A stretch of DNA of 64,000 nt, from assembly GCA_963699055.1 (NCBI GenBank), contig CAVOTA010000002.1:1550001-1614000 (forward strand), in the 5' to 3' direction. The notes under the pieces were generated by a model that searched no databases, was not told where the DNA came from, and worked only from the letters and a program-made list of their open reading frames with translations. The translations under genes and the position numbers were made by a program. Below, piece by piece: positions 17,894-25,946 of this stretch (position 1 is the first letter of the stretch; every line of letters starts with the position of its first letter). The stretch comes from Bog-756 sp963699055. Lineage in GTDB: Bacteria > Actinomycetota > Acidimicrobiia > Acidimicrobiales > RAAP-2.

Positions 17894-18852
17894 GACGCCG
17901 GGCTCCACGGGCCGAGGTCGGCTCCGCCGGCGTCGTCCAGCAGGTACCGGGCCACCGCCCTGCCGAGCGCCGGTCCGTCGTCTCCCGTGGCCCCGTGCCG
18001 CAGGACGACGTGGCCGTCGGCCCCGGCGAGCAGGCCGGTCAGGCGCAGCCGGGTGCCGTTCCCGGTCCGCCCGTCCGGCGCCCGGTCGGCCACGGCGTGG
18101 GCACCGACCGGCAGCGTGCACCCGCCGCCCAGCTCGGCCAGGAAGGCGCGCTCGGCCTCGACCACGGCCCGGACCCCGTCGTCGTCGATGCGGGCCAGGG
18201 ACGCCCGGGTGGCCGTGTCGTCGGCGCGGCACTCGACCGCCAGCGCGCCTTGGGCGACCTGGGGCACCATGACCGACGGCTCGAACGTCTCGGTGGCCGT
18301 GCCGTCGGGCGCCACCCACCCCAGCCGGTCGAGCGCGGCCCGTGCCGCCACCACCGCGGCGATCCCGTCGGACCCCACCCGCCCCAGCCGCGTGGCGAGG
18401 TTGCCCCGTAGGTCGGCGAAGGTCAGGTCGGGACGGAGGTTGGCCAGCTGCACCCGGCGGCGCGCCGATCCCGTGGCCACCGTGGCGCCGGTCGCCAGGT
18501 CGTCGAGGCGGCTCCCCACGAGCACGTCACGCGGGTCGGCCCGTTCGGGGAAGGCGGCCAGCACCAGTCCGGGTGCCCCCAGCTCGTCCGAGGCCGGCAG
18601 GTCCTTGGCCGAGTGCACGGCGGCGTCGGCCGCCCCCCGCGCCACCGCGGCCTGCACCTCCTTGACGAACACGCCCTGGCCACCGAGCTGCGCCAGCGGC
18701 ACGTCGGTGCGGCGGTCGCCCTCGGTGTCCACCACCACGGTGACGGCGTCCACACCGACGGCGGCCAGCAGCGTCACGATCCGGCGGGCCTGCCACAGGG
18801 CGAGCGGCGAACCGCGGGTGGCCAACCGGAGCGGGCCCGGCGCGGTGCTCAT
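17890..18852 (-). CDS. hemC: Hydroxymethylbilane synthase (porphobilinogen deaminase)
   Basis: A 320-residue enzyme that polymerises four porphobilinogens. Conserved segments are RLATRGSPLALWQA at the N terminus, GVFVKEVQ, AVHSAKDLP, ATGSARRRVQL and DLRGNLATRLGR. The dipyrromethane cofactor attachment cysteine is Cys245 in LGGGCTLPVGAHA. It follows hemA by 20 bases. Confidence 0.97.
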   Translation of the reverse strand: MSTAPGPLRLATRGSPLALWQARRIVTLLAAVGVDAVTVVVDTEGDRRTDVPLAQLGGQGVFVKEVQAAVARGAADAAVHSAKDLPASDELGAPGLVLAAFPERADPRDVLVGSRLDDLATGATVATGSARRRVQLANLRPDLTFADLRGNLATRLGRVGSDGIAAVVAARAALDRLGWVAPDGTATETFEPSVMVPQVAQGALAVECRADDTATRASLARIDDDGVRAVVEAERAFLAELGGGCTLPVGAHAVADRAPDGRTGNGTRLRLTGLLAGADGHVVLRHGATGDDGPALGRAVARYLLDDAGGADLGPWSPAS

Positions 18853-18872
18853 GCCGCCCGACCGGACACGGC

Positions 18873-20157
18873 TCAGAGGTCGAACAGGGCGCGCAGCGCC
18901 TCGACGAGGCGCTCACCCCGCGGGGTGCCGGCGGCCTCCTTGAGCGTCACCGTCGGCTGGTGGAGCAGCTTGGCCACGAGGGAGCGGGTCACGGCGTCGA
19001 CCTGGGCCCACTGCGCCTCGTCGAGGTCGGACCGCTTCGACCGCATCCGCTCGAGCTCGGCCGACCGGGCATCCTCGACCCGGCTGCGCAGCGCCGACAC
19101 GATCGGCGCGGCGTCGCGGGCGCGCGGACGCGGCCCGGTAGCGCTCGACCTCCTCGGAGACGATGCCCGACGCCGCGGCCACCTCGTCCTGTCGGCCGCC
19201 GATGGCCTCGGCCACCGCTGCCCGCAGGTCCTCCATGTCGAGCAGGACGACGCCGGGTACGTCCGCCGCCGCCGGCGCCACGTTGCGGGGCATGCCCAGG
19301 TCGACGACGACCAGGGCCGCCCGCCCGTCGCGACCGGCCACGGCCGAGGTGAGCATCGCCCGGTCGACGACGGGGTGCGAGGTGCCCACGGTGGTCACGA
19401 CCACGTCGGCGGACGCCAGCAGGTGGGCCAGATCGGCCAGGTCGGCCGAGACGACCGACGTGGCGGCGCCCGGCGGCAGCGCGGCCACCACGGCCTCGGC
19501 CCGCTCGGCCGTCCGGTTGGCCACGACGAGGTGACCGGCCCCGCTGCCGGCCAGCGCCTGGGCCACGCCCTCGCCCATCTCGCCCGCACCGACGACGAGC
19601 ACCCGGGCGCCGGCCAACCCACCCGGGCGCCGGTCGGCCGCCAGGGCCACGGCCCCGTGCGACAGCGACGTGATCCCGCGGGCGATCGCCGTCTCGGAGC
19701 GCACGCGCTTGCCGGTCTCCACGGCGTGGCGGAACAGGGCGCCGAGCACCGGGCCCGAGGCGTGCTCGCCCTGGGCCCGCTCCCACGCCCGACGCACCTG
19801 GCCGAGGACCTCGGACTCGCCGAGCACGGCCGATTCGAGGCCGGAGGCCACGGCGAAGAGGTGCTCGGTGACGTCGTCGTCGAACCGGATGGTGCAGTAC
19901 CCGGCGAGGGAGTCGACGGAGCTCCCGCTGCGTTCGGCCAGGAACTCCTGGATCTCGGCGACGCCGTCGTGGAACCGCTCGACCACCGCGTAGACCTCGG
20001 TGCGCAGGCAGGTCGACACCAGGACGGCCTCGGACAGGTTGGGCCGGTCCCGGAGGCGTCCCAGCGCCTTGGCCGTGTCGGTCTCGGTCACCGACACGCG
20101 GTCCAACAGCTCGAGGGGCGCCTGCTTCTGCTCGAGCCCGACGACGATCACCGACAC
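18873..20157 (-). CDS. hemA: Glutamyl-tRNA reductase, reading frame broken by an apparent one-base frameshift
   Basis: First enzyme of the C5 pathway, reducing glutamyl-tRNA to glutamate-1-semialdehyde. From GTG 20157 one frame encodes the catalytic domain (STCLRTEVYAV with the nucleophilic Cys), ESEVLGQVR, the NADPH fold (VLVVGAGEMGEGVAQAL, VVANRTAERAEAV) and GMPRNVAPAAADVPGV. After EEVERYRAAS this frame turns into Arg/Gly-rich nonsense. The expected dimerisation domain (SALRSRVEDARSAELERM, then AKLLHQPT) continues in another frame to the stop at 18873. The shift lies within about 19113-19131. Joined, the product is about 427 residues, normal for the family. Hem genes around it are intact, so a sequencing error or recoding is more likely than loss. 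Confidence 0.9.
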
Positions 20158-20184
20158 GCGTCGGCCGCCTCGGATGGTGCGTGG

Positions 20185-20223
20185 GTCACGGGTTCGGTCA
20201 CTTCGTCACAGCCTCGATGTCAC
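20185..20223. promoter_or_regulatory. Cluster of GTCAC repeats upstream of hemA
   Basis: GTCAC occurs at 20185, 20197, 20205 and 20219, the last two as GTCACAG direct repeats 14 bases apart. They sit 28 to 66 bases upstream of the hemA GTG. They do not form a GTG-N8-CAC palindrome, so a Rex site is not supported. A TAGGGT at 20270-20275 (minus strand) could be the -10 of a hem promoter with a leader of about 105 bases. Confidence 0.25.
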
Positions 20224-20368
20224 AGCGTCGGTCGACTCGGTCGATGGATCGGCACGTGCCTCCCGACCACCCTACCGAGCTGCGGGAACCCGCCGGTCAC
20301 CAGGGCCGACGTCACCCCCCAGCTTCGCGGCAGCGGGCACATCCCCGCCAGTCAGCGCCGGCGGCGGT

Positions 20369-21121
20369 TCAGGCCGGGCCCGACGGGGGGCGCCCGACCG
20401 ACCGGATCACCGGCATCCGGGCGTCGGCCTCGTCGTCGAACTGGCGGGCCCGGTAGAAGCTCATGACCTGGAGCTCCATGGACAGGTCGACGTAGCGGAG
20501 GAGGACGTCCGGGGGCACTTCCAGCACCCGGGGGGCGAAGTTGAGGAGGGACCGCACCCCGGCCGCGACCAGCAGGTCGGCCACCCGTTGGGCCACCGGG
20601 GCCGGGGTGGTGATCACGCCGATGGCCAGCGGGGACCCGGCCACGACATCGGGCAGGTCGTCGGGGTGGCGGACCACCACGTCGTCGATCCGTTCCCCGA
20701 TGATGGCCGGGTCGGTGTCGATGAGGCCGGTCACGGTGAAGTTGCGGGCGGCGAACCCCTGGCTGCGCGCCAGGGCCCGTCCGAGGTTGCCGATCCCGGC
20801 GATGACCACCGTCCACTCCCGGTCCAGCCCCAGCTGCCGGTCGATCTGTTCGACCAGGAAGGCGACGTCGTACCCGGCCCCGCGGGTGCCGAAGGAGCCG
20901 AGCAGCGACAGGTCCTTGCGCACCTTGGCCGCGTTGACCTGGGCGGCGGCACCCAGCAGCTCCGAGGACACGGTGGACGTGCCCGACCGGAGCAGCTCCT
21001 CGAGGATCCGTTGGTACACGGGGAGCCGGGCCACGGTCGCCTCGGGGATGCGCCGGCCGGCGGCGCCGTTGCCGGCCCGGCGGGGGACACCGGTCGACGG
21101 GGACGACGGATCGCTCGGCAC
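20369..21121 (-). CDS. rex: Redox-sensing transcriptional repressor Rex
   Basis: A 250-residue repressor that reads the NADH/NAD+ ratio. The N-terminal winged helix (VARLPVYQRILEELL, then VRKDLSLLGSFGTRGAGYDV) and the Rossmann motif VVIAGIGNLGRALA, followed by GLIDTDPAIIG, are clear. The domain-swapped C-terminal helix contains RYVDLSMELQVMSFY. In Streptomyces, rex heads a rex-hemACD operon, and the same order is seen here. The GTG start is fixed by a TACGAT box six bases upstream, and residues before it would be low-complexity. Confidence 0.95.
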   Translation of the reverse strand: MPSDPSSPSTGVPRRAGNGAAGRRIPEATVARLPVYQRILEELLRSGTSTVSSELLGAAAQVNAAKVRKDLSLLGSFGTRGAGYDVAFLVEQIDRQLGLDREWTVVIAGIGNLGRALARSQGFAARNFTVTGLIDTDPAIIGERIDDVVVRHPDDLPDVVAGSPLAIGVITTPAPVAQRVADLLVAAGVRSLLNFAPRVLEVPPDVLLRYVDLSMELQVMSFYRARQFDDEADARMPVIRSVGRPPSGPA

Positions 21122-21127
21122 GGCAGG

Positions 21128-21133
21128 ATCGTA
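21128..21133 (-). promoter_or_regulatory. -10 element of leaderless rex promoter (TACGAT)
   Basis: TACGAT on the minus strand ends six bases before the rex GTG at 21121, matching the TANNNT-N6-start rule of this genome. Confidence 0.6.
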
Positions 21134-21188
21134 GGACGGCGACCGGTGGCGCGTCAGGGACGGGAGCGGCGGCGGGCGGCGGGCGCGG

Positions 21189-21980
21189 CTAGCGGCCGAG
21201 CTGCTTCGACCGCTCGACGGCGGCGGCCACCGCCTCGATGTACGCGGAGCGCACCGCCTTGAACTCGAGCGTCCGCACGGCGGCGGCCGTCGTCCCACCC
21301 GGGGACGTCACGGCGGCACGGAGGTCGGCCGGCTCCTCGCCCGTCTCGTCCAGCATCCGGGCCGAGCCGAGCAGGGTGGCGACCACGAGCCGGCGGCTCA
21401 CGTCGCGCGGCAGACCGGCGGTGACCCCCGCCTCGATCAGCGCCTCGGCCATGAGGAAGACGTACGCCGGACCCGATCCCGACACCCCGGTGACCGCGTC
21501 CAGCTGGCGCTCCGGCACCCGGACCACCGTGCCGACGGCCCCGAGGATGCCCTCCGCCCAGTCGAGGTCGGCCGAGGTGGCGTTGCTCCCACCCGACAGG
21601 CCGGCCACGCCCGCACCCACCAGGGCCGGGGTGTTCGGCATGGCCCGCACCACCACGGAGCCGGCGGGCATGACGGCCTCCAGGCGCGCCGAGGAGATGC
21701 CGGCCACGATGGACAGCACCCGGCGGGCGCCGTTGGCGGCGATGGTCACCAGCACGGCCTCGGCCAGGTCGGGCTTCACGGCGAGCACCACGTCGGTGGC
21801 CTCGAGCGGCCCACCGACCACCGTCAGGCCCGGGTGGGACGCCTCCAGCCGGGCGCGCTGGGCGGCGTCGACCTCGCTCACGGCCAGGTCGCCGATCGGG
21901 GCCCAGTCGGCGGCCAGGAGCCCGCTGACCAGGGCCGTGCCCATCTTTCCACCACCGACCACGAGGAGTGTGGGTGCCAT
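21189..21980 (-). CDS. proC: Pyrroline-5-carboxylate reductase
   Basis: A 263-residue enzyme for the last step of proline synthesis. It has the N-terminal NAD(P) motif LLVVGGGKMGTALVSGLL, AVKPDLAEAVL, VVRAMPNTPALVGAG, and the family signature SGSGPAYVFLMAEALIEAGV, ending with TSPGGTTAAAVRTLE. Length is normal. It is downstream of the YbjN-like gene and has its own leaderless promoter. Confidence 0.96.
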   Translation of the reverse strand: MAPTLLVVGGGKMGTALVSGLLAADWAPIGDLAVSEVDAAQRARLEASHPGLTVVGGPLEATDVVLAVKPDLAEAVLVTIAANGARRVLSIVAGISSARLEAVMPAGSVVVRAMPNTPALVGAGVAGLSGGSNATSADLDWAEGILGAVGTVVRVPERQLDAVTGVSGSGPAYVFLMAEALIEAGVTAGLPRDVSRRLVVATLLGSARMLDETGEEPADLRAAVTSPGGTTAAAVRTLEFKAVRSAYIEAVAAAVERSKQLGR

Positions 21981-21986
21981 GGCCGA

Positions 21987-21992
21987 ACGCTA
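21987..21992 (-). promoter_or_regulatory. -10 element of leaderless proC promoter (TAGCGT)
   Basis: TAGCGT on the minus strand ends six bases before the proC ATG at 21980. Confidence 0.6.
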
Positions 21993-22026
21993 CCAGCGGC
22001 CGCCGGCGGCTCCCCGGGGGCGCATC

Positions 22027-22056
22027 CCGGTCCGGACCGCCGGCCGCCCGGACCGG
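22027..22056 (-). terminator. GC-rich hairpin after the mshA/YbjN operon
   Basis: CCGGTCCGG at 22027-22035 and CCGGACCGG at 22048-22056 are perfect inverted arms around a 12-base loop. It lies just beyond the YbjN-like stop. No T-run follows. Confidence 0.45.
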
Positions 22057-22074
22057 TCCTGCGACACGGCCGGC

Positions 22075-22581
22075 TCAGCGCTCGGACTGCGGGCGGCGCC
22101 GGTAGCGGCCCTCGTACCCCAGGGACATCGCCGTCGGGAAGCACTCGTCGGTGTAGGCCAGGGAGGAACCGACGATGCGATCGAGCTCGTCGTCGTCCAC
22201 CCGGGACACCGGCACCCGGCCGACCAGGTACACGGCGTCCTCCGCCCCGAGGGCGAACGACAGACCGACGAGGTCGGCGTTGCGGGTCAGGAGGTACTGC
22301 CAGGTGGCCTCGACGTTGGTCTCGGGAGCCGGCATGAACTGCGCCTCGTGCCGGAGCGTCCGCTGGCGCAGGGTCAGCCACACCGTCACGAACTCCTTCT
22401 CCTCGCCCCGGAGCCGCAGATACCACCGTGGGGCCCCGGTGACCGGGTCGCCGCCGACCTGACGGTCGACCGCCACCAGGGCACCGCCGGCGGCGAGCTC
22501 CCGTGCGGCCCAGGCGTCGATGCGGGCGCACACGGCGTCCCGCTCGGCCGGCGCCAGGACGCCCGCCCACTCGTCGGTCAC
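22075..22581 (-). CDS. YbjN domain protein (Rv0487-like)
   Basis: A 168-residue soluble protein of the YbjN family, which has a type III secretion chaperone-like fold and no settled biochemical role. Visible features are an alpha/beta core with WYLRLRGEEKEFVTVWLTLRQRT, the segment PETNVEATWQYLLTRNADL, and VYLVGRVPVSRVDDDELDRI. GTG 22581 overlaps the mshA stop (GTGA). The mshA-then-YbjN order is the same as Rv0486-Rv0487 of Mycobacterium tuberculosis, so a link to mycothiol or redox metabolism is possible by context only. Confidence 0.8.
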   Translation of the reverse strand: MTDEWAGVLAPAERDAVCARIDAWAARELAAGGALVAVDRQVGGDPVTGAPRWYLRLRGEEKEFVTVWLTLRQRTLRHEAQFMPAPETNVEATWQYLLTRNADLVGLSFALGAEDAVYLVGRVPVSRVDDDELDRIVGSSLAYTDECFPTAMSLGYEGRYRRRPQSER

Positions 22582-23840
22582 CGGCACTCCACCAGCCGGC
22601 CGGCCGTGAGGTCGGCGTAGATGTCGACCAGCAGGTGGGCGGCGCGGGCCCAGGTGTAGCGCCGGGCCCGCAGGACCGACCCGGTGCTCAGCCGCTCGGC
22701 CAGCAGCGGCTCGGCCAGGATCTGGCGCACCCACGCCGCGTACGCCTCAGGGTCGGCCTCCTCGACCAGGTAGCCGGTGCGCCCGTGGTCCACCAGGCTG
22801 CGCAGCCCGCCGACGTCGGACGCCACCACCGGGGTGCCGCACGCCGCCGCCTCGAGGGCGACCAGACCGAACGACTCGGACCGGCTGGGCACCAGGCAGA
22901 CGTCGGCCGCCCGGAAGTAGGTGGACAGCAGCTCGTGGGGCCGCGGGGGCACGAAGACCACGTGGTCCCGGAGTCCGAGCCCGTCGACCAGCCCGTCGAT
23001 CCGGGCCACCTCCTCGGCGCCGTGGGGACCGCTCGGGCCGCCGACCACGACCAGGTGGGCGTCGGGACGGTCGCGGACCAGCGACGCCAGAGTGGCGACG
23101 GCCACGGCGGCACCCTTCAGCGGCTGGATCCTGCCGGCGAAGAGGAGCAGCGGCCCGGTGGCCGGCAGGTCCAGGGCCCGACGGGCCTGCGCCCGGTCGC
23201 CCGGGCCGAAGAAGGCGTGGTCGACGCCGGGGGCCACGATGCGGATGCGGGAGGGATCGGCCCCGTAGAGGTCGGTGATCTGTGCGGCCTCGACCGAGCA
23301 GGACGCCAGCACCGTGTCCGAGCAGCGGATGACCGTGGCCTCGGCCTCGGCCCGGATGTGGCGGGAGTGCGCCTCGACCTCCTCGGGGCTGGCCTCCGCC
23401 TTGACCCGGTCGAGGGTGTGGAACGTGGAGACCAACGGCACGCCGAGCTGGTGCTTGATGGTGTGTCCGGCGATGCCGCTCAGCCAGTAGTTGGCGTGCA
23501 CGGCGTCGAAGGGGAGGTCGTCCGCGCCCCCGTAGGTCCCGGCGGTGGACATCGACTTGAGCACCCCGTCGGCGAACTCCTCGACCACGTCGACGAGCGC
23601 CTCCTTCGGGAGGGGGGCGGGCGGCCCCGCGGCGACGTGGTGGAGCCGGAAGCCCGGCTCGATCTCGAGCACCGGTGGGAGGTCGTCCGTGGCGGCGCGG
23701 GTGAAGACGTCACACTCCACACCGGCCCGGGCGAGCGCGGACGTCAGCTCGCGGACGTAGACGCTCATGCCGCCACCGTCACCGGTCCCGGGCTGGGCCA
23801 GGGGGGACGTGTGGAGGGAAAGGACGGCGAGTCGCCTCAT
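22578..23840 (-). CDS. mshA: D-inositol-3-phosphate glycosyltransferase (mycothiol synthesis)
   Basis: A 420-residue GT4-family, GT-B fold enzyme that transfers GlcNAc from UDP-GlcNAc to inositol-3-phosphate, the first step of mycothiol synthesis. Family marks are the N-terminal LSLHTSPLAQPGTGDGGGMS, which binds substrate, VVSTFHTLDRVK, and the donor site LFAGRIQPLKG. SFGLVALEAAACGTPVVASDVGG near the C terminus is the E-x7-E region. The following YbjN-like gene supports mshA over other GT4 enzymes. It has its own candidate -10 (TAGGAT), nine bases before ATG. Confidence 0.92.
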   Translation of the reverse strand: MRRLAVLSLHTSPLAQPGTGDGGGMSVYVRELTSALARAGVECDVFTRAATDDLPPVLEIEPGFRLHHVAAGPPAPLPKEALVDVVEEFADGVLKSMSTAGTYGGADDLPFDAVHANYWLSGIAGHTIKHQLGVPLVSTFHTLDRVKAEASPEEVEAHSRHIRAEAEATVIRCSDTVLASCSVEAAQITDLYGADPSRIRIVAPGVDHAFFGPGDRAQARRALDLPATGPLLLFAGRIQPLKGAAVAVATLASLVRDRPDAHLVVVGGPSGPHGAEEVARIDGLVDGLGLRDHVVFVPPRPHELLSTYFRAADVCLVPSRSESFGLVALEAAACGTPVVASDVGGLRSLVDHGRTGYLVEEADPEAYAAWVRQILAEPLLAERLSTGSVLRARRYTWARAAHLLVDIYADLTAGRLVECR

Positions 23841-23849
23841 GCCGGGTCG

Positions 23850-23855
23850 ATCCTA
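23850..23855 (-). promoter_or_regulatory. Candidate -10 element for mshA (TAGGAT)
   Basis: TAGGAT on the minus strand ends nine bases before the mshA ATG, within the 29-base gap after the XRE regulator gene. It predicts a nearly leaderless mRNA. Confidence 0.45.
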
Positions 23856-23869
23856 CCGGGAGGGGTGCC

Positions 23870-24349
23870 TCAGCCGGCTGCGGCGGCCGGGTCGTCCACG
23901 GCGGACGGTCCCTCGGCCGGTTCCACCGGAACGACCGGCCCCGGGCCCGTGCCGACCAGGTCGAGGTCCTCGTTCTCGTGCCGGAACGACAGGTAGATCC
24001 GCATGAGCGCCTGGCGCTGCTCCTCCGTCAGGTGCTGGTCGGCGAAGATGTGCCGCGAGAGGTCGGTGTCGCCGGTGGGGCGCTCGAGGATCCCGGCCTG
24101 GACGTAGAGCGTCTCGGCCGAGATGCGCAGGGCCTTGGCGATCTGCTGGAGGATCTCGGCGGACGGGCGTCGCAGCCCACGCTCGATCTGGCTCAGGTAC
24201 GGGTTGGAGATCCCGGCCAGCTCCGACAGGCGACGGAGCGACAGGCGGGCCGAGCTGCGCTGCTCGCGGATGAAGGACCCGAGCTCGTTGAACCGCTCGG
24301 GCAGCTCCTTGACGAACCGGTCGCCGTCGTGGCCGACCGGCTCCTTCAT
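23870..24349 (-). CDS. XRE-family transcriptional regulator (Rv0474-like)
   Basis: A 159-residue DNA-binding protein. The helix-turn-helix occupies about residues 20-85: LGSFIREQRSSARLSLRRLS, ELAGISNPYLSQIERGLRRP, then EILQQIAKALRISAETLYVQ. A helical C-terminal part with LTEEQRQALMRIYLSFRHEN and an acidic Pro/Ala tail follows. Similar regulators lie near mshA and hbhA in mycobacteria. ATG 24349 overlaps the RsiG-like stop (ATGA), so the two are probably co-translated. Target genes are unknown. Confidence 0.85.
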   Translation of the reverse strand: MKEPVGHDGDRFVKELPERFNELGSFIREQRSSARLSLRRLSELAGISNPYLSQIERGLRRPSAEILQQIAKALRISAETLYVQAGILERPTGDTDLSRHIFADQHLTEEQRQALMRIYLSFRHENEDLDLVGTGPGPVVPVEPAEGPSAVDDPAAAAG

Positions 24350-24888
24350 GGGAGGAGCCCCTCCACCGAGGCCCGGCCGGACTTGTGCCGCTCGACCAGC
24401 TCGGCCTGGAGGGAGTCGATCCGCTCGTGCAGGCCGTGGCGCTCACCGGACACCCGGCGCTCCAGGGCCTGGAGCCGTCCCGCCAGGTCGCGGAGCCCGT
24501 CGTCGTCGAGCTCGGCGAGGCGGCCGATCTCGTCGGCGCCGAGGATCCCGTCGAGCTCGGTGGTGAGTGCCTCCATGTCCTCGGTGTCCGGCGAGAACAG
24601 GATCGGGTTGCGACCCGGACCCGAGGGCCTCCCGGGGCCGGCGAGGATGCCGGCCAGGTTGTCGACGACGCTGGACAGGTCCGGTGCGGTCGAGCCCGCC
24701 GGGCGCTCGAGGTAGGCGTGGACGATGTCCAGCCGCCCCTGGATGAGCCGCCGCAGGTAGGAGAGTGAGGCCTCCGCCTCCTGGCACTCGGTCCGCTTCC
24801 GGCGGATGTCGTCGAGCGACAGCCCGTCGACATCGGCGAGGTAGCTCGGGTCGAGGAGGCGGCTGAGGTCGTCCAGGGTGCTCGGCAT
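24346..24888 (-). CDS. rsiG: RsiG-family anti-sigma factor with c-di-GMP-binding motifs
   Basis: A 180-residue, largely helical protein. In Streptomyces, RsiG with c-di-GMP sequesters the sporulation sigma factor WhiG. The signature E-x3-S-x2-R-x3-Q-x3-D is exact at Glu39, Ser43, Arg46, Gln50 and Asp54 (helix SLSYLRRLIQGRLDI). A second copy at Glu143, Ser147, Arg150, His154 and Asp158 has His in place of Gln. Two motifs on antiparallel helices match the Streptomyces form rather than the single-motif type. The gene overlaps the sodX stop and the XRE gene. ATG 24888 or GTG 24891 could be the start. No WhiG gene is in the window. Confidence 0.85.
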   Translation of the reverse strand: MPSTLDDLSRLLDPSYLADVDGLSLDDIRRKRTECQEAEASLSYLRRLIQGRLDIVHAYLERPAGSTAPDLSSVVDNLAGILAGPGRPSGPGRNPILFSPDTEDMEALTTELDGILGADEIGRLAELDDDGLRDLAGRLQALERRVSGERHGLHERIDSLQAELVERHKSGRASVEGLLP

Positions 24889-25367
24889 CACCGTCGATCG
24901 TACCCCGTGGGCCAGGGGCCAGGGCCGGTGCGCCCCGCCGGGGCGTAGCGGTAGACGACCCGGCCCACCACCGCGTCGGTGGGCACGGGCCCGAAGTCGC
25001 GGCTGTCGGTGCTCGCCCCGGGATCGTCCCCGCGCAGGTCGAGGGCCCCGGTGTCGTCGTCGACGGCGGCCACCCGCTTCACCAGGGTGCGTGCCGCATC
25101 CCTCGGGTCGCACACGGCGACGACGTCGCCCACCGCCGGCCGCGCCGGGGGGCCGAACGGGCGGCACAGCACCACCAGACGGTCCCCGGCGACGAAGGTC
25201 GGCGCCATCGACCCACCGACGACCTCTACCCGGCGCAGCACCCGCGGGACGAGCACGACGGCACCGAGTCCCGCGCCCACGAGCACCGTCCACCGTGCGG
25301 CCCGGACCCGTCGCGGCCCGGGCGTGCCGGTGCCCCGACTGGGTAAGGTGGCGTCGTCGGGGCCCAT
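24888..25367 (-). CDS. sodX: Nickel superoxide dismutase maturation protease (S26 signal-peptidase-like)
   Basis: A 159-residue membrane protease with one N-terminal helix (about residues 25-45), the serine motif GGSMAPTFVAGDRLVV, and the catalytic lysine in ARTLVKRVAAV, then DSRDFGPVPTDAVVGRVVYR. This is the S26 signal-peptidase core. Its divergent position next to sodN identifies it as the protease that removes the SodN propeptide so that nickel can bind. ATG 25367 is preferred, with TACAGA seven bases upstream. Its stop overlaps the RsiG-like start (GTGATG). Confidence 0.9.
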   Translation of the reverse strand: MGPDDATLPSRGTGTPGPRRVRAARWTVLVGAGLGAVVLVPRVLRRVEVVGGSMAPTFVAGDRLVVLCRPFGPPARPAVGDVVAVCDPRDAARTLVKRVAAVDDDTGALDLRGDDPGASTDSRDFGPVPTDAVVGRVVYRYAPAGRTGPGPWPTGYDRR

Positions 25368-25374
25368 CCCCCAC

Positions 25375-25380
25375 TCTGTA
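25375..25380 (-). promoter_or_regulatory. Candidate -10 element for sodX (TACAGA)
   Basis: TACAGA on the minus strand ends seven bases before the sodX ATG. The final A departs from TANNNT, so this is weaker than the other leaderless boxes. Confidence 0.35.
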
Positions 25381-25391
25381 CCAGACGGGTC

Positions 25392-25419
25392 GGCACCGGC
25401 CGTTCCCGGGCCGGGTGCC
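25392..25419 (+). promoter_or_regulatory. Hairpin in the sodN upstream region
   Basis: GGCACCGGCC and GGCCGGGTGCC pair with one bulged G around a short loop, about 70 bases before the sodN ATG. It may lie in the sodN leader RNA or between the divergent promoters. Function is unknown. Confidence 0.35.
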
Positions 25420-25487
25420 CGGGGCTTCCCCGTCCGGCGGGACCTCCCGAGCACCCACCACACCGAACACAGGAAGAAGGAGCACCC

Positions 25488-25904
25488 ATGCGCATCGCAG
25501 ACCACCTGCTCGCCATCGCCGACCGCATGTCGCCGCCGACCGTGGTCCACGCCCACTGCGACCTGCCCTGCGGCGTCTACGACCCGGCCCAGGCCCGGAT
25601 CGAGGCCGAGTCGGTCAAGGCCACGATGGAGAAGGCCAACGCCTCGGACGACGAGTCGTTCAAGGTCCGCGCCGCCATCATCAAGGAGGAGCGGGCCGAG
25701 CTCGTCAAGCACCACCTGTGGGTGCTGTGGACCGACTACTTCAAGCCCGAGCACCTCGAGCGGTTCCCCGACCTCCACGACAAGTTCTGGAGGGCGACGA
25801 AGACCGCCGGTGAGGCCAAGAAGACCAACGACGTGGCCGTGGGCGAGCGCCTGCTGGCCGAGATCGCCGACATCGACGCCATGTTCTGGGAGTCGAAGAA
25901 GTAG
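25488..25904 (+). CDS. sodN: Nickel-dependent superoxide dismutase
   Basis: A 138-residue precursor of the cytoplasmic nickel enzyme that dismutes superoxide. The nickel hook HCDLPCGVYDP begins at His23, so a 22-residue propeptide must be removed to expose the His amino group. His23, Cys24 and Cys28 are the metal ligands. The rest is the four-helix bundle (KVRAAIIKEERAELVKHHLW, LWTDYFKPEHLERFPDLHD). AAGGAG lies seven bases before ATG. The divergent sodX encodes the processing protease. A strong hairpin follows the gene. Confidence 0.97.
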   Translation: MRIADHLLAIADRMSPPTVVHAHCDLPCGVYDPAQARIEAESVKATMEKANASDDESFKVRAAIIKEERAELVKHHLWVLWTDYFKPEHLERFPDLHDKFWRATKTAGEAKKTNDVAVGERLLAEIADIDAMFWESKK

Positions 25905-25946
25905 GTCGGCCGCCGGGGCCCGACTCCGGCATGGGGACAGCGGCCG

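Noticed and set aside
18913..19112. The Arg/Gly-rich C terminus encoded by the unshifted hemA frame as a real domain
   Set aside because: The expected HemA dimerisation domain is present in the alternative frame over the same bases, so the unshifted translation is an artefact of the frameshift.
20158..20368. A Rex operator before hemA
   Set aside because: The GTCAC repeats do not form GTG-N8-CAC symmetry, so a Rex site is not supported there.
24897..24902. TACGAT upstream of the RsiG-like start as a leaderless promoter
   Set aside because: It encodes Tyr-Asp at the sodX C terminus, and the spacing is 5 or 8 bases rather than 6. The sodX/rsiG stop-start overlap explains expression without it, so it was left out of the promoter list.
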